Part shown: piece after piece, positions 24,652 through 33,326 of the stretch
Numbering within the stretch: position 1 is the stretch's first letter
Layout: every line of letters starts with the position of its first letter
Origin: Bacillus infantis
GTDB taxonomy: Bacteria; Bacillota; Bacilli; Bacillales; Cytobacillaceae
Assembly: GCF_020171945.1 (NCBI RefSeq)
Contig: NZ_JAIVAP010000001.1
Coordinates: forward strand, 558,001-622,000
Direction of reading: 5' to 3'
Length of the DNA stretch: 64,000 nucleotides
The notes under the pieces: generated by a model
Told to the model about the DNA's origin: nothing
The model's database searches: none
What the model saw: only the letters and a program-made list of their open reading frames with translations
Program-made: the position numbers and the translations under genes

Positions 24652-25172
24652 CATACTTGTCTGTCCGCGAGTCTTTTTAACAGCTTAATCTGTCCTCTAT
24701 GGCTGATTTCATCCTCTATAACATGAAACCACATCCAATAGTGATTATATGCCAGCCCATTTTCCCAGTGAAGATCCTTAAGGAGCCAGTCTTCATCAGC
24801 CTCCTTCAGTTTATCCAATGTATTTCTCCGGACTGCATCAAGTTCGGCCACATAAAAATCCAGATCATTGCCTCTGTACTTTTCCCTGGCAAGGCTCCCA
24901 AGTTCCAGCGCAGTTCCCCATTTTGATCTTTCTTCCTCATTTAAGTCCCTTAGCTCGAAGGTTATGATGGTATGCACAAATTCAATTGCAGCCACATGCA
25001 TCAGCAGGGCACCAATTGAATTAGAAGCATCGTCGAGCAAAAAATCGAGCCGGGATCGATCCAGCCCCTGTATTTCACTAAGTGTTACAGATCTTGAATG
25101 TTCTAGCATACTCACCACATCAGCAACTCTTCTGCCGTATCCAGCGGCAGGCATTATTCGGTAACTAATCAA
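24651..25172 (-). CDS. DinB-family protein
   Basis: About 173 residues if started at TTG 25172, which has GGGGGAG at the right distance; ATG 25205 is in frame but has no site. Four-helix bundle with the metal-ligand histidines in LLMHVAAIEFVH and WMWFHVIEDEISHRGQI, as in DinB/YfiT metal-binding thiol-transferase-like proteins. Specific reaction unknown. Confidence 0.8.
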   Translation of the reverse strand: MISYRIMPAAGYGRRVADVVSMLEHSRSVTLSEIQGLDRSRLDFLLDDASNSIGALLMHVAAIEFVHTIITFELRDLNEEERSKWGTALELGSLAREKYRGNDLDFYVAELDAVRRNTLDKLKEADEDWLLKDLHWENGLAYNHYWMWFHVIEDEISHRGQIKLLKRLADRQV

Positions 25173-25470
25173 GAAAACTCCCCCTTCAACATCTGATATC
25201 TTCATCCTATCAAATTAGCCGAGAAATTATAGACTGAATATTGAAGAATATACATGGTATACTTAAGTTGACCATTGCTCCTGTAGAACATCAAACATAA
25301 TAGATTCTTATTCCTCAAGTATATTTAGCCTCTTTTCGCCGCAATAATCGCCGCTGTTTTTGTGTAAGTAAAATATATTCTTAAATTCCAATATGTAATG
25401 TAAATCGAATTCCCTTCCATATTCATACAATTATAATGTTATACTGAAAAAAAGAAAGGTTGTGATACAT

Positions 25471-25644
25471 ATGTTTAACAGTGGAGATCTTATATTTCAG
25501 ATTCTTATGTTTTCCATTATGGCTGGAATGGTTTTTGCTGTCTATTTTCTCGTGCGCTGGCTGGTTATTGGAAAACCTGAATCCAGAATGGAGCAGAAGC
25601 TGGACAGAATCATCGAGCTGCTTGAGGAGGACAAAAAAAGCTAG
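25471..25644 (+). CDS. DUF4083 family membrane protein
   Basis: 57 residues from ATG 25471 behind AAAGAAAGG. One membrane helix (FQILMFSIMAGMVFAVYFLV) followed by a coiled amphipathic tail MEQKLDRIIELLEED, the usual form of this Bacillus family. TATAAT at 25432 is a plausible -10 box. Confidence 0.75.
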   Translation: MFNSGDLIFQILMFSIMAGMVFAVYFLVRWLVIGKPESRMEQKLDRIIELLEEDKKS

Positions 25645-25670
25645 CCTCCCGTCCTGGCGTATGAAGAAAT

Positions 25671-26240
25671 CTATTCTTCGTATTTATATTCATTGCTCCC
25701 AGGCTTGCTTTTTATATGCATCCACGCGGCAATAGCGTCATCTCTGCTTTTCCCCTGATTATTCGGATCTGCAAAATAATCACGGATAAACCGGTTATAT
25801 TCGAATTGCCGGCCAATTTCGCGTTGATAGGAAGGATCTTTTTTCCGTTTTTCTTCCTCATGCCACGCTGATACAGCATCGCTATAGGTCTTTCCGGGAT
25901 TGTACTTAAAATAATCTTGTATATAAGTAGATAAGTGAAAATGTGAGCCTATGACACTCTTAAAAAATGCACGGACATCCTGGGAACAAGTATGATTCTC
26001 AGAAATAACCGTATCAAGGCTTAATAGGGCTTTGGCTGCAGGAGCCTTGGCCCTTCTTTTTCTCCCTGGAACTTTCTTCTCCCCTGTCGTCAGATAGATT
26101 TTAATCCTTTCCGACAGCTCCGCCTTTCCGCCTGACGTACTCATCCCTTCTTCCCTGCAGAAAGCCTGAAGCTCTGTTTTCAGCCAATAATATTCACTGA
26201 ATTCTAAAAAGCTTATTTTGCTGGTAAGTTCCGGCCTCAT
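25671..26240 (-). CDS. SAP-domain / DUF6434 protein
   Basis: 189 residues from ATG 26240 behind GGAGGAATAT. An N-terminal SAP-like helix pair (LKTELQAFCREEGMSTSGGK then ELSERIKIYL, about 20-50) with a basic linker (GRKRRAKAP) suggests nucleic-acid contact. The rest has the DUF6434 pattern IQDYFKYNPGKTYSDAVSAW, repeated as RDYFADPNNQGKSRDDAIAAW (each shown in part). Function unknown. Confidence 0.75.
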   Translation of the reverse strand: MRPELTSKISFLEFSEYYWLKTELQAFCREEGMSTSGGKAELSERIKIYLTTGEKKVPGRKRRAKAPAAKALLSLDTVISENHTCSQDVRAFFKSVIGSHFHLSTYIQDYFKYNPGKTYSDAVSAWHEEEKRKKDPSYQREIGRQFEYNRFIRDYFADPNNQGKSRDDAIAAWMHIKSKPGSNEYKYEE

Positions 26241-26392
26241 ATATTCCTCCATCAACTTTATTATCAATTAAGTTATAGAACAGATGTTCTTTCCATACAA
26301 GGATTTAAGGAGAATATTTCCTCTGCTTAAATATGCGCTATTATGGGTAGATTGGTGAGAAAAGGACTTTTTAAAGGATAGGAGGTTGGCTG

Positions 26393-26896
26393 ATGGCAAG
26401 AATGGACAGGAGCCTTTCCCAAAATCAGGCCAAGTTTGCCGGCAGGAATCTGGGTTCTGGTGTTTTGTTTGGGGTCGGCCTGGCAGCTTTTTTGGATGAA
26501 GCAGTTTTTCACCAGCTTTTGCACTGGCACCATTTTTATGACCTCTCCACCACAGCCTCAGGACTGGTTTCTGACGGATTTTTTCATGCATTCAGCTGGT
26601 TTGCTACGGTTTCAGCTTTATTTATGCTTGCAGACCTTCGCCGGAGGGCAGCCTGGTGGCGGAAGAGATGGATGAGCGGCGTCATGCTGGGTTCAGGTGG
26701 CTTTAATTTTTATGACGGTACCATCCAGCATAAGGTGATGAGAATCCATCAAATTCGTTATGAGGTTGAAATATTGCCTTATGATCTGGTTTGGAATGCT
26801 ATTGCGCTCTTTTTCATTCTTTTGGGAACTATTCTTTTCCTGAAGACGAACAAACAGCTGCGAAAGGCAGGTGCTGCACCAGATGCACGGCAATAG
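26393..26896 (+). CDS. DUF2243 family membrane protein
   Basis: 167 residues with four membrane helices. Characteristic conserved residues: GFFDEAVFHQLLHWHHFYD-like stretch here as AAFLDEAVFHQLLHWHHF, DGFFHAFSW, and FNFYDGTIQHKVMRIHQIRY. The many His residues suggest metal or heme contact. It overlaps the CtaG gene by 14 bp, and this pair is common in Bacillus, pointing to a joint function in respiratory-chain assembly. Confidence 0.85.
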   Translation: MARMDRSLSQNQAKFAGRNLGSGVLFGVGLAAFLDEAVFHQLLHWHHFYDLSTTASGLVSDGFFHAFSWFATVSALFMLADLRRRAAWWRKRWMSGVMLGSGGFNFYDGTIQHKVMRIHQIRYEVEILPYDLVWNAIALFFILLGTILFLKTNKQLRKAGAAPDARQ

Positions 26897-27683
26897 CCAT
26901 CAGCACCACGAAGCAGTGGATGGTGCTGGATTAATCGCTGCCCAAGGTGCCCTAATTGTGTTTTTTGTATGTCTGCTTCTCATGTACCTTGCAGCCCAAT
27001 TTTTCGGGAAACGTGATTGGCCTTTATACAGGACGGTTCTCTGGGTTGCCGGCATCCTTTGCTGTATAGCGGCGGCAGGTCCAATAGCTTCCTGGTCCCA
27101 TAATCATTTTTCGGTGCACATGATGGGCCATCTGCTCCTCGGTATGCTCGGTCCCCTGCTGATGGTCCTTTCCGCGCCTGTCACATTGTTTTTGAGGATG
27201 CTGCCTGCTGCTTATGCAAGAAAGGGGGCCATGTTGCTAAAGTCCCGTTTTTTTTGGTTTATTTCTCATCCTGCAACAGCAGCAACCTTAAATATAGGAG
27301 GGCTTTGGCTGCTATATACAACCGACTTGTTTACAAGGATGCATGAACGGCCTCTGCTTTACCTGCTGGTCCATTTGCATGTCTTTCTGGCAGGATATCT
27401 ATTTACGGCTTCATTCATCTCAATTGAGCCTTCTCCGCATAAAAAGAGCTTTGTGCCGAGGGCAGCCATCCTGATCACAGCCCTGGCAGGTCATGGGATA
27501 TTGTCAAAATATCTATACGCCCATCCGCCGGCAGGCGTATCAATGGATCAGGCCCGGATCGGCGCTGTCCTCATGTATTATGGCGGAGATATGATAGATC
27601 TGTTCATCATCATTTTTTTCTGCCTTGAATGGTATCATTTGAGGCGTCCGAGGGAAGCAGGGGTCGGCACTGCACCTTTTTAG
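26883..27683 (+). CDS. ctaG: Cytochrome c oxidase assembly protein, CtaG (caa3) family
   Basis: 266 residues, about seven membrane helices. Landmarks: HMMGHLLLGMLGPLLMVLSAP, HPATAATLNIGGLW, HLHVFLAGYLF, HGILSKYLYAHPP, YYGGDMIDLFIIIFF (each partial). The family inserts copper into caa3 oxidase. The start is ATG 26883 inside the end of the DUF2243 gene with AGGTG upstream, so the two are translationally coupled. No oxidase subunit is nearby. Confidence 0.9.
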   Translation: MHGNSHQHHEAVDGAGLIAAQGALIVFFVCLLLMYLAAQFFGKRDWPLYRTVLWVAGILCCIAAAGPIASWSHNHFSVHMMGHLLLGMLGPLLMVLSAPVTLFLRMLPAAYARKGAMLLKSRFFWFISHPATAATLNIGGLWLLYTTDLFTRMHERPLLYLLVHLHVFLAGYLFTASFISIEPSPHKKSFVPRAAILITALAGHGILSKYLYAHPPAGVSMDQARIGAVLMYYGGDMIDLFIIIFFCLEWYHLRRPREAGVGTAPF

Positions 27684-27707
27684 CATCGGGACGCCGTATA
27701 ATAAGAA

Positions 27708-27737
27708 GAGCACTGCCAGCTGGGCAGTGCTCCTTTT
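27708..27737. terminator. Intrinsic terminator between convergent genes
   Basis: 10-bp stem GAGCACTGCC/GGCAGTGCTC with CTTTTA tail on the plus side. Confidence 0.8.
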
Positions 27738-27740
27738 ATT

Positions 27741-28589
27741 CTATAGGACATTCTGTTTATTCAAATGCGTCAGCGCCTTTTTCAGGCTGCCAAGGAAGAC
27801 AAGACCGTCCACCTCAAGTCCCAAATTAACCATAGTCTGTGCTATTTCAGGACGGATGCCGGTAAAGATCACCTTGATGCCAAGAAGCTTGAGTGCATCA
27901 GTTACTTTAAAGAGCTCATTCGCCACCATTGTGTCCACGATCATTACACCTGATATATCAAGAATTAAGTGTGAAATCCCCAGTTCCCTGGACTTTTCAA
28001 GTGTTTCTTCCATCAAAAGCTGCGCCCTGTCAGTATCAATATCTCCAATCAGCGGCAATATTGCCACAGAGTCCGTTATTGGTACAACCGGTACAGAAAG
28101 CTCGAGGAACGCTTTTTTTGAATTATTCAGTGTTTCAGAATATGATTTTACATAAGCAAGGCTGAAGGCATGGACCGCCGTATCCAGCAATGGATCAATG
28201 GTTTCAATTATATCAAAGACAGTGTCTGCTGAGATTTCATTTTTAAGAACCTCTTTTTTGATTGCTTTCCATATGTATTTCCTGTATAAAGCCGTGTCCA
28301 TTAGCGCTTCATCCAGAGACACCCCTTGAACACATAGATTCTTTCCCGTTTCGGCTCCCCAGTTTTCAAAGACTACTGATACTTCCTCTCCTTCCGAAGC
28401 CTTGATGAGACTGTCTCCAAACATACTGATAAAAGCAGCTCTTAAATTCAATATATCTGTTTCATATTTGCTTATTTCTTTTCTTTCTATATCTGTCAGA
28501 TAAGCAAATCGCTCTGTTTGAACCTGTTTGGCAATCTGCATTTTTTCCTGGTTGATTCTTTCCCCTATATGTGCAAGTTCTCTTGTCAT
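27741..28589 (-). CDS. RsbR-type STAS protein (stressosome-like)
   Basis: 282 residues from ATG 28589 behind TGGGGGAGC. The N-terminal 160 residues are helical and variable, as in the non-heme globin-like sensory part of RsbR paralogues. The C-terminal STAS domain has LPLIGDIDTDRAQ and ILDISGVMIVDTMVANEL; the threonines in DTDRA and VDTMV match the two RsbT phosphorylation sites of RsbR. In Bacillus such proteins feed stress signals to sigma-B. No RsbS, RsbT or RsbU is in the window. A paralogue follows upstream. Confidence 0.85.
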   Translation of the reverse strand: MTRELAHIGERINQEKMQIAKQVQTERFAYLTDIERKEISKYETDILNLRAAFISMFGDSLIKASEGEEVSVVFENWGAETGKNLCVQGVSLDEALMDTALYRKYIWKAIKKEVLKNEISADTVFDIIETIDPLLDTAVHAFSLAYVKSYSETLNNSKKAFLELSVPVVPITDSVAILPLIGDIDTDRAQLLMEETLEKSRELGISHLILDISGVMIVDTMVANELFKVTDALKLLGIKVIFTGIRPEIAQTMVNLGLEVDGLVFLGSLKKALTHLNKQNVL

Positions 28590-28783
28590 AAGCTCCCCCA
28601 ACATGAATATACAAATAATTGTTTTTATATGTATTCTGGTACCAACTAATTATATTGGCAGTGTTCCAAATCCCATAGCTTTTAGATGCAATTTAGACTC
28701 ATTGCCAATATTCATTTAGCCATTTTTCAAAAGATCTAAACGCCTTTTTAAAAAAATATAGGCACGCTGAGACTTATAATTGG

Positions 28784-28814
28784 GTAAAAAGGAAGCTGCA
28801 TATTGACAGCTCCC
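28784..28814 (-). terminator. Intrinsic terminator of the second RsbR paralogue
   Basis: Minus-strand stem GGGAGCTG/CAGCTTCC (one mismatch) followed by five T residues. Confidence 0.7.
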
Positions 28815-28826
28815 TATATCAAAGAA

Positions 28827-29660
28827 TTATTTTAGAGAATTGATCGCCCTTTCCAGGGTGGAAGTAACACTAATCCTATCAAATGATATTCCCAGCTGCA
28901 CTGCCGTCTGGGCAATTTCAGGACGGATGCCTGATAAAGTGCTCTTCACGCCAATCAGTGTAAGCGTCTCTATCAGCTGGAATATCTGGTGTGCAACCAT
29001 AGTATCAATCATGACCACTCCCGACAGGTCAATGAACAGGTGATTAACCTTTTTCTCGTTGCATTCGAGCAGCGTATGCTCAAGGATGAACTTGGCCCTT
29101 GCCGTATCAATATCGCCAACAAGCGGCAGCAATGCTGCATTATTATTAAGAGAAATGACCGGTGAGCTGAGTTCATTGATCATTTCCTGGCTGGCCTTCA
29201 GTCTGGCTTCAGAAAATTTATGGTTTTCCTGCGTGAACCAGGTCATCACTTTGCTGAAGGCCTTAATGATCAGTCTGTTCCAAGTATTGATCTGGTCCTG
29301 CGTATACTTTCCATCGTTTTTCTTCGCATATTCTTCCATTAAATCAAGATACTGTTCCTGCGTATTGAAAAACTCTCTTAAGATAAAATGGACAGGCGTG
29401 CTCAAGTGCTCCTCATCCTGGGCAATGGATAGAATCCACTGTTCGAATTCACGGAAGAATGCATCTTCCTCTATTTTAAAAATCTTGCAGAAATGTTCAT
29501 GAAAATCATGGTTCTGCTGCTTTATCGTCCTGATTACATCGGGATTGGTCGAGCTGTAAACTCCTTTTGGATCGCTTTTATCCAATGAAGTATACCAGTC
29601 TTCTGTTAGCTGCCATGTTTTATCTACTAAAAATTCATATAAATCTTTATTTCTATGCAT
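28827..29660 (-). CDS. RsbR-type STAS protein, second copy
   Basis: 277 residues from ATG 29660 (CAGGGGAAGC upstream). N-terminal helical sensory domain (DKTWQLTEDWYTSLDKSDPKG, shown in part), then STAS domain with LPLVGDIDTARAKF and IDLSGVVMIDTMVAHQIF, again keeping both putative phospho-threonines. The STAS parts of the two neighbours are about half identical by eye while the N-termini differ, consistent with one output and two different inputs. Confidence 0.85.
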   Translation of the reverse strand: MHRNKDLYEFLVDKTWQLTEDWYTSLDKSDPKGVYSSTNPDVIRTIKQQNHDFHEHFCKIFKIEEDAFFREFEQWILSIAQDEEHLSTPVHFILREFFNTQEQYLDLMEEYAKKNDGKYTQDQINTWNRLIIKAFSKVMTWFTQENHKFSEARLKASQEMINELSSPVISLNNNAALLPLVGDIDTARAKFILEHTLLECNEKKVNHLFIDLSGVVMIDTMVAHQIFQLIETLTLIGVKSTLSGIRPEIAQTAVQLGISFDRISVTSTLERAINSLK

Positions 29661-29763
29661 AGCTTCCCCTGAAACCTCTCTATTTAAGATATTTTTCTTT
29701 ACTATTGTAGCATTTCTGCTTACAAGGGTCATCTTTTAAACTGCATCGGAAAGCTGTTTCCTT

Positions 29764-30675
29764 TCAGGCATTCCGGCTTTCTTTTAACAGCGCATCAAAT
29801 ACCAAAATACTGTTAAAAAAAGAAGGCTCACAGCTGCCATTTTCTTCCCAGCTCCATGCATTTGAGAGGATCGAATGGGCATATCCCCAGCTGATCAGCT
29901 TATCCCTCTTCAGGCCGACTTTCTCTGCGAAGAGGTCAATCCTTCTTGAGATAACAGATTCTTCACCTGTTTCAGGCAGCCGATTGAGAAGATATTGAAT
30001 GACATCATATTCCCTTTCTCCAATCAGCCCTTTTGGATCAATGATAACCCAGCCATTTTTCCCGCCATCCAGGATATTAAAATGATGCAGATCTCCGTGA
30101 AGAAGGAAATAGGCAGTAGTATTTCTTCTATTCTCAGCAAATATGGCGTCTGCTTCATTCAGCATGGAAGCTGTTATCGGTCCCAGCCCTTCCGGATTCT
30201 CACGTAAGATCCGCTGAAGGCTTTGATGCCGCTCCTTCATCCCAGGCAGATCAGTTGATTCCGGCGCAGGAACCCAAAGGTTCTTCATCAGATTTGCGGC
30301 AATTCCTGCGGCTTCATCATCATCTTCCACTCCAGCAAGTGTTGAGCCGGGGGCCACCTTTTCAAGGAGGAGAATACCTTTTTCCACATCAGCTTCAAAT
30401 ACTTTTACGACTCCCGGTCCCCTAAGCTGCTCCAGTGCATATGCCTCATTTTTTATTTCCTCGCCCGGTACGGATAGTTTAAGAACAGCCTCTGTTCCAT
30501 CTGCCATGAGAACGGGCGCGGCAAAATTATAAGAAAGCTTATAATGCTTCCCGATTTTAAGCTTCCATTGTTTCTCACACTCTTCTATTAATTGATCAAA
30601 GTTCGAAAGCCATTCTACGCCTTTCTCTTTATGTACATTAATGATGGTCTTTTTGAATGCTTCAGGCAAATCCAT
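29764..30675 (-). CDS. APH(6)/hydroxyurea-resistance-type phosphotransferase
   Basis: 303 residues. The kinase motifs are YFLLHGDLHHFNIL (catalytic Asp and Asn, about residue 195) and VIIDPKGLIGEREYD (metal-binding Asp), with the N-terminal lobe strand EAVLKLSVPGEEIKNEA. This is the family that includes streptomycin 6-kinases; chromosomal members often have unknown substrates, so antibiotic resistance is only a possibility. Its ATG overlaps the stop of the hydrolase gene (TAATG), so translation is coupled. Confidence 0.8.
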   Translation of the reverse strand: MDLPEAFKKTIINVHKEKGVEWLSNFDQLIEECEKQWKLKIGKHYKLSYNFAAPVLMADGTEAVLKLSVPGEEIKNEAYALEQLRGPGVVKVFEADVEKGILLLEKVAPGSTLAGVEDDDEAAGIAANLMKNLWVPAPESTDLPGMKERHQSLQRILRENPEGLGPITASMLNEADAIFAENRRNTTAYFLLHGDLHHFNILDGGKNGWVIIDPKGLIGEREYDVIQYLLNRLPETGEESVISRRIDLFAEKVGLKRDKLISWGYAHSILSNAWSWEENGSCEPSFFNSILVFDALLKESRNA

Positions 30676-31571
30676 TAAACGGACAGCCTGCCTGTTTTTA
30701 AGCTTTTATAAAAAGATTTGACAGCTTCTGCCGCCTGGAAGGGAAACTGCAGCCAAACATAAGCATGGAGTGAATTCGGGATATAAATTTTGTAATATTC
30801 CCGGAGAAGGGAAGAAAAATGTTTGATGCTTTTCTCCGCCAGCCTGTCTTCAGACTCCTCCTGGCTTGGCAGGAAAAGAACAGGACAGCTCATTTTTCGG
30901 TAATAGTCTTCCAGCCTGATATCCCAGCATGATGAAATAAAGCCGGCAAGGACATTTTTTTTAAAGCGATTCGCAAACTGTCCTTTTCCTCTTTGTTCCA
31001 TAGTGCTTCTACTGAACGCTTCTGCATGCCTGTTCCAGATTTCCGCTTCCTTGAATTCTTTTTCCATTGACGAAAGATACTCTTCAGCTGAAGAGAAAAC
31101 AAGTTCTTCTTCATTAATTATGCTTGCCAGGAGCTCTGTCCTTTCAATGTCTGCCTCTTCTTTTGTTCCATCAATCAAGCTGTACTCACCCCAGCGGTCA
31201 TATAATCCGCCTTCACAAACAAGCGATTTGACCATTTCAGGATGGGAGGCTGCTATGCTGAGCCCCACTTCAGCCCCCATGGAGCTTCCGATGATATGGC
31301 AGCATTCAATGCCCAATCCATTCAAAAGGAGAATAATATCTTCAGCCATTTCGTCAATATGGTAGCCGCTTTCAGGTTTTTCTGATTTACCATGTCCTCT
31401 GATATCCGGCGCAATCACACTATATTCTGCAGAGAAATGCGGTATGACCCCATGCCAGGCCTGCCATGTCCCTCCGCTGAAATGCAGGAACAGAATGGCT
31501 GGTTTTTCAGAAAGGCTATGAACCACATTCATACTTATACCATTTGGCAATAGAATTTTTTCTTCCTTCAT
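30675..31571 (-). CDS. Alpha/beta hydrolase
   Basis: 298 residues. Nucleophile elbow IIGSSMGAE (Ser about 97), oxyanion stretch LFLHFSGGTWQAWHG, and IAPDIRGHGKSEKP; the closing His is probably in NSLHAYVWLQFP. A cap domain lies at about 130-205. Serine hydrolase of unknown substrate. First gene of a two-gene operon with the APH-like kinase. Confidence 0.85.
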   Translation of the reverse strand: MKEEKILLPNGISMNVVHSLSEKPAILFLHFSGGTWQAWHGVIPHFSAEYSVIAPDIRGHGKSEKPESGYHIDEMAEDIILLLNGLGIECCHIIGSSMGAEVGLSIAASHPEMVKSLVCEGGLYDRWGEYSLIDGTKEEADIERTELLASIINEEELVFSSAEEYLSSMEKEFKEAEIWNRHAEAFSRSTMEQRGKGQFANRFKKNVLAGFISSCWDIRLEDYYRKMSCPVLFLPSQEESEDRLAEKSIKHFSSLLREYYKIYIPNSLHAYVWLQFPFQAAEAVKSFYKSLKTGRLSV

Positions 31572-31710
31572 GACAGTCCCCTTTCCCGTTCTATTCTAAA
31601 ATTGGGTTAAACTCAAATCCACACCTTGATGACTATTTTAAACTTTCTGTCTTCATTTTGAAATCAATATCCCCCGCTGAATATGTCGATTTTTTATTCA
31701 ATGCCTCCCC

Positions 31711-31760
31711 TTGCCTTCCCCCGTTGTTTCCGGTAATATATGTATATTAATTTACCGGAA
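31711..31760 (+). promoter_or_regulatory. Promoter overlapped by an inverted repeat, upstream of the MFS gene
   Basis: TTGCCT (31711-31716) and TAATAT (31734-31739) are 17 bp apart and could be -35 and -10. An inverted repeat with 9-bp arms TTCCGGTAA/TTACCGGAA (31728-31736 and 31752-31760, 15-bp spacer) covers the -10 box and start region, as expected of a repressor operator. Confidence 0.5.
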
Positions 31761-31857
31761 GGGTGACAAAAGGGCGATGAACAGCTAATTCTTTTTAGGA
31801 AATGTTCGTAATTCATTTATACGATTCTTTTCTGGACAGGATTAGTGCACCCCTTTT

Positions 31858-31935
31858 GTGACAGCAAGCAGCATACTCCTGCCCAGCTGTACACCCAAGG
31901 AGCCTCCTGCCCAGAAAAAGCCAGGAGGCTTATTT
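31858..31935 (+). promoter_or_regulatory. Hairpin masking the MFS ribosome binding site; probable translational attenuator
   Basis: GCCTCCTG (31902-31909) pairs perfectly with CAGGAGGC (31922-31929), which contains the AGGAGG site for ATG 31936. An upstream CTCCT (31876-31880) can pair with AGGAG (31898-31902), and CTCCTGCCCAG occurs twice (31876 and 31904). So four complementary segments in series are present. Short ORFs run through them: from GTG 31858 in frame with the MFS gene, or from GTG 31845 in another frame. Confidence 0.6.
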
Positions 31936-33186
31936 ATGACAGAAAATATGCTTGCTGAAAAAGCAGGCTTTGGAGCGCTCTTTCAAAATCGCGTTATCAA
32001 AACCATCCTGCTGTCTGTTTTTTTCCTGCAAATCGGGATCTGGGTCCGTAATTACTCGATCCTTCTTTATGTAATTGAAAAAACAAATGAAAACCCGGTA
32101 GCGGTGTCTCTTATATCAGTCGCTGAATTTACGCCCATTTTCCTGTTTTCTTTTATCGGCGGAACATTTGCAGACCGGTGGAGGCCGAAAAGGACCATGG
32201 TATGGTGCGACTTATTAAGTGCCTTATCCATTTTTGCAGTGCTGCTCACCCTGCTATTCGGGAGCTGGAAAGTGATATTCTTTGCGACTCTTATCTCCTC
32301 GATCTTGTCCCAATTTTCCCAGCCTGCCGGCATGAAGCTTTTCAAACTCCATGTTCCGGCAGAATTGGTTCAGATGGGAATGTCTATTTACCAGACTGTA
32401 TTTGCGCTTTTCATGATCCTGGGGCCTGTAATCGGAACCTTTGTCTATCAGCGCTTCGGCATCATGACAGCCATTGCGGTCATGGGTGCTGCTTTCATCC
32501 TTTCTGCCCTCATTCTGCTTATGCTGCCAGCTGACAGGGAATTGGATGAAACAACCGATAGAAAACCGCTGCTCATGGAGATGAAGGACGGTTTTCGCTA
32601 TGTCTGGAGCAGCAAGCCACTGACTTTGCTCGGAGGCTGCTTTGCAGCTGCCGGACTTGCTATCGGCCTTACCCAGCCGCTCGGCGTCTTCCTAATAACT
32701 GACAGGCTTGGGCTTCCAAAAGAGGAGCTGCAATGGCTGATGACTGCATTTGGGGCCGGTATGATACTGGGGGGAGGCGGAACAGTAGCTCTTTCCAGGA
32801 AGGCACAGCCCCAGCTGCTTCTTGCGATTGGAATGGCGGCCAGCGCAATCGGCTTCATAGGAATGGGCCTGTCGACCGCTTTCTGGCTCACACTTGCTGC
32901 ACAATTTTTCTCCGGTCTGTTTATGCCGTGCATCCATATCGGCATTAATACGATGATTCTGCAAAATACAGAAGAACACTTTATCGGCAGGGTCAATGGC
33001 ATACTGAATCCCCTCTTTATGGGAGCAACCGTCATTACCATGTCGATGTCCGGCTGGCTGCTCAGCAAGCTTTCCATCGTACTGATTTATGAAGCTTCAG
33101 CTGTACTCCTGGCGATTGGAATTCTCATTCTCCTGCCAATCATGGGCAGAAACTCTGTTAAATCTGGAGTGAGCGAAGAAATATAA
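31936..33186 (+). CDS. MFS transporter, macrolide-efflux-like (MFS_3 type)
   Basis: 416 residues, twelve membrane helices, from ATG 31936 with AGGAGG 7 bp upstream. Typical features are the loop-2 motif GGTFADRWRPKRTM and the region GMKLFKLHVPAEL seen in Mef-like exporters. It would export a drug or other small molecule by proton antiport. The leader has a promoter-operator inverted repeat and an RBS-masking hairpin, so inducible control is likely. Substrate unknown. Followed by a strong terminator. Confidence 0.85.
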   Translation: MTENMLAEKAGFGALFQNRVIKTILLSVFFLQIGIWVRNYSILLYVIEKTNENPVAVSLISVAEFTPIFLFSFIGGTFADRWRPKRTMVWCDLLSALSIFAVLLTLLFGSWKVIFFATLISSILSQFSQPAGMKLFKLHVPAELVQMGMSIYQTVFALFMILGPVIGTFVYQRFGIMTAIAVMGAAFILSALILLMLPADRELDETTDRKPLLMEMKDGFRYVWSSKPLTLLGGCFAAAGLAIGLTQPLGVFLITDRLGLPKEELQWLMTAFGAGMILGGGGTVALSRKAQPQLLLAIGMAASAIGFIGMGLSTAFWLTLAAQFFSGLFMPCIHIGINTMILQNTEEHFIGRVNGILNPLFMGATVITMSMSGWLLSKLSIVLIYEASAVLLAIGILILLPIMGRNSVKSGVSEEI

Positions 33187-33193
33187 CTTTAAG

Positions 33194-33222
33194 CTTGAGG
33201 CGATCTAGCCTCAAGTTTTTTT
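33194..33222 (+). terminator. Intrinsic terminator
   Basis: Perfect 8-bp stem CTTGAGGC/GCCTCAAG with a 6-nt loop and seven T residues. Confidence 0.9.
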
Positions 33223-33326
33223 GTGCTTTTGAAAAAGATGAAATGATTTACAGGCATATGGGCAATACTACGCTTGTGCAAAAGAAAGGCGGCACTCTGA
33301 TGAGAGATAATTTAAGGAGGTTTATG

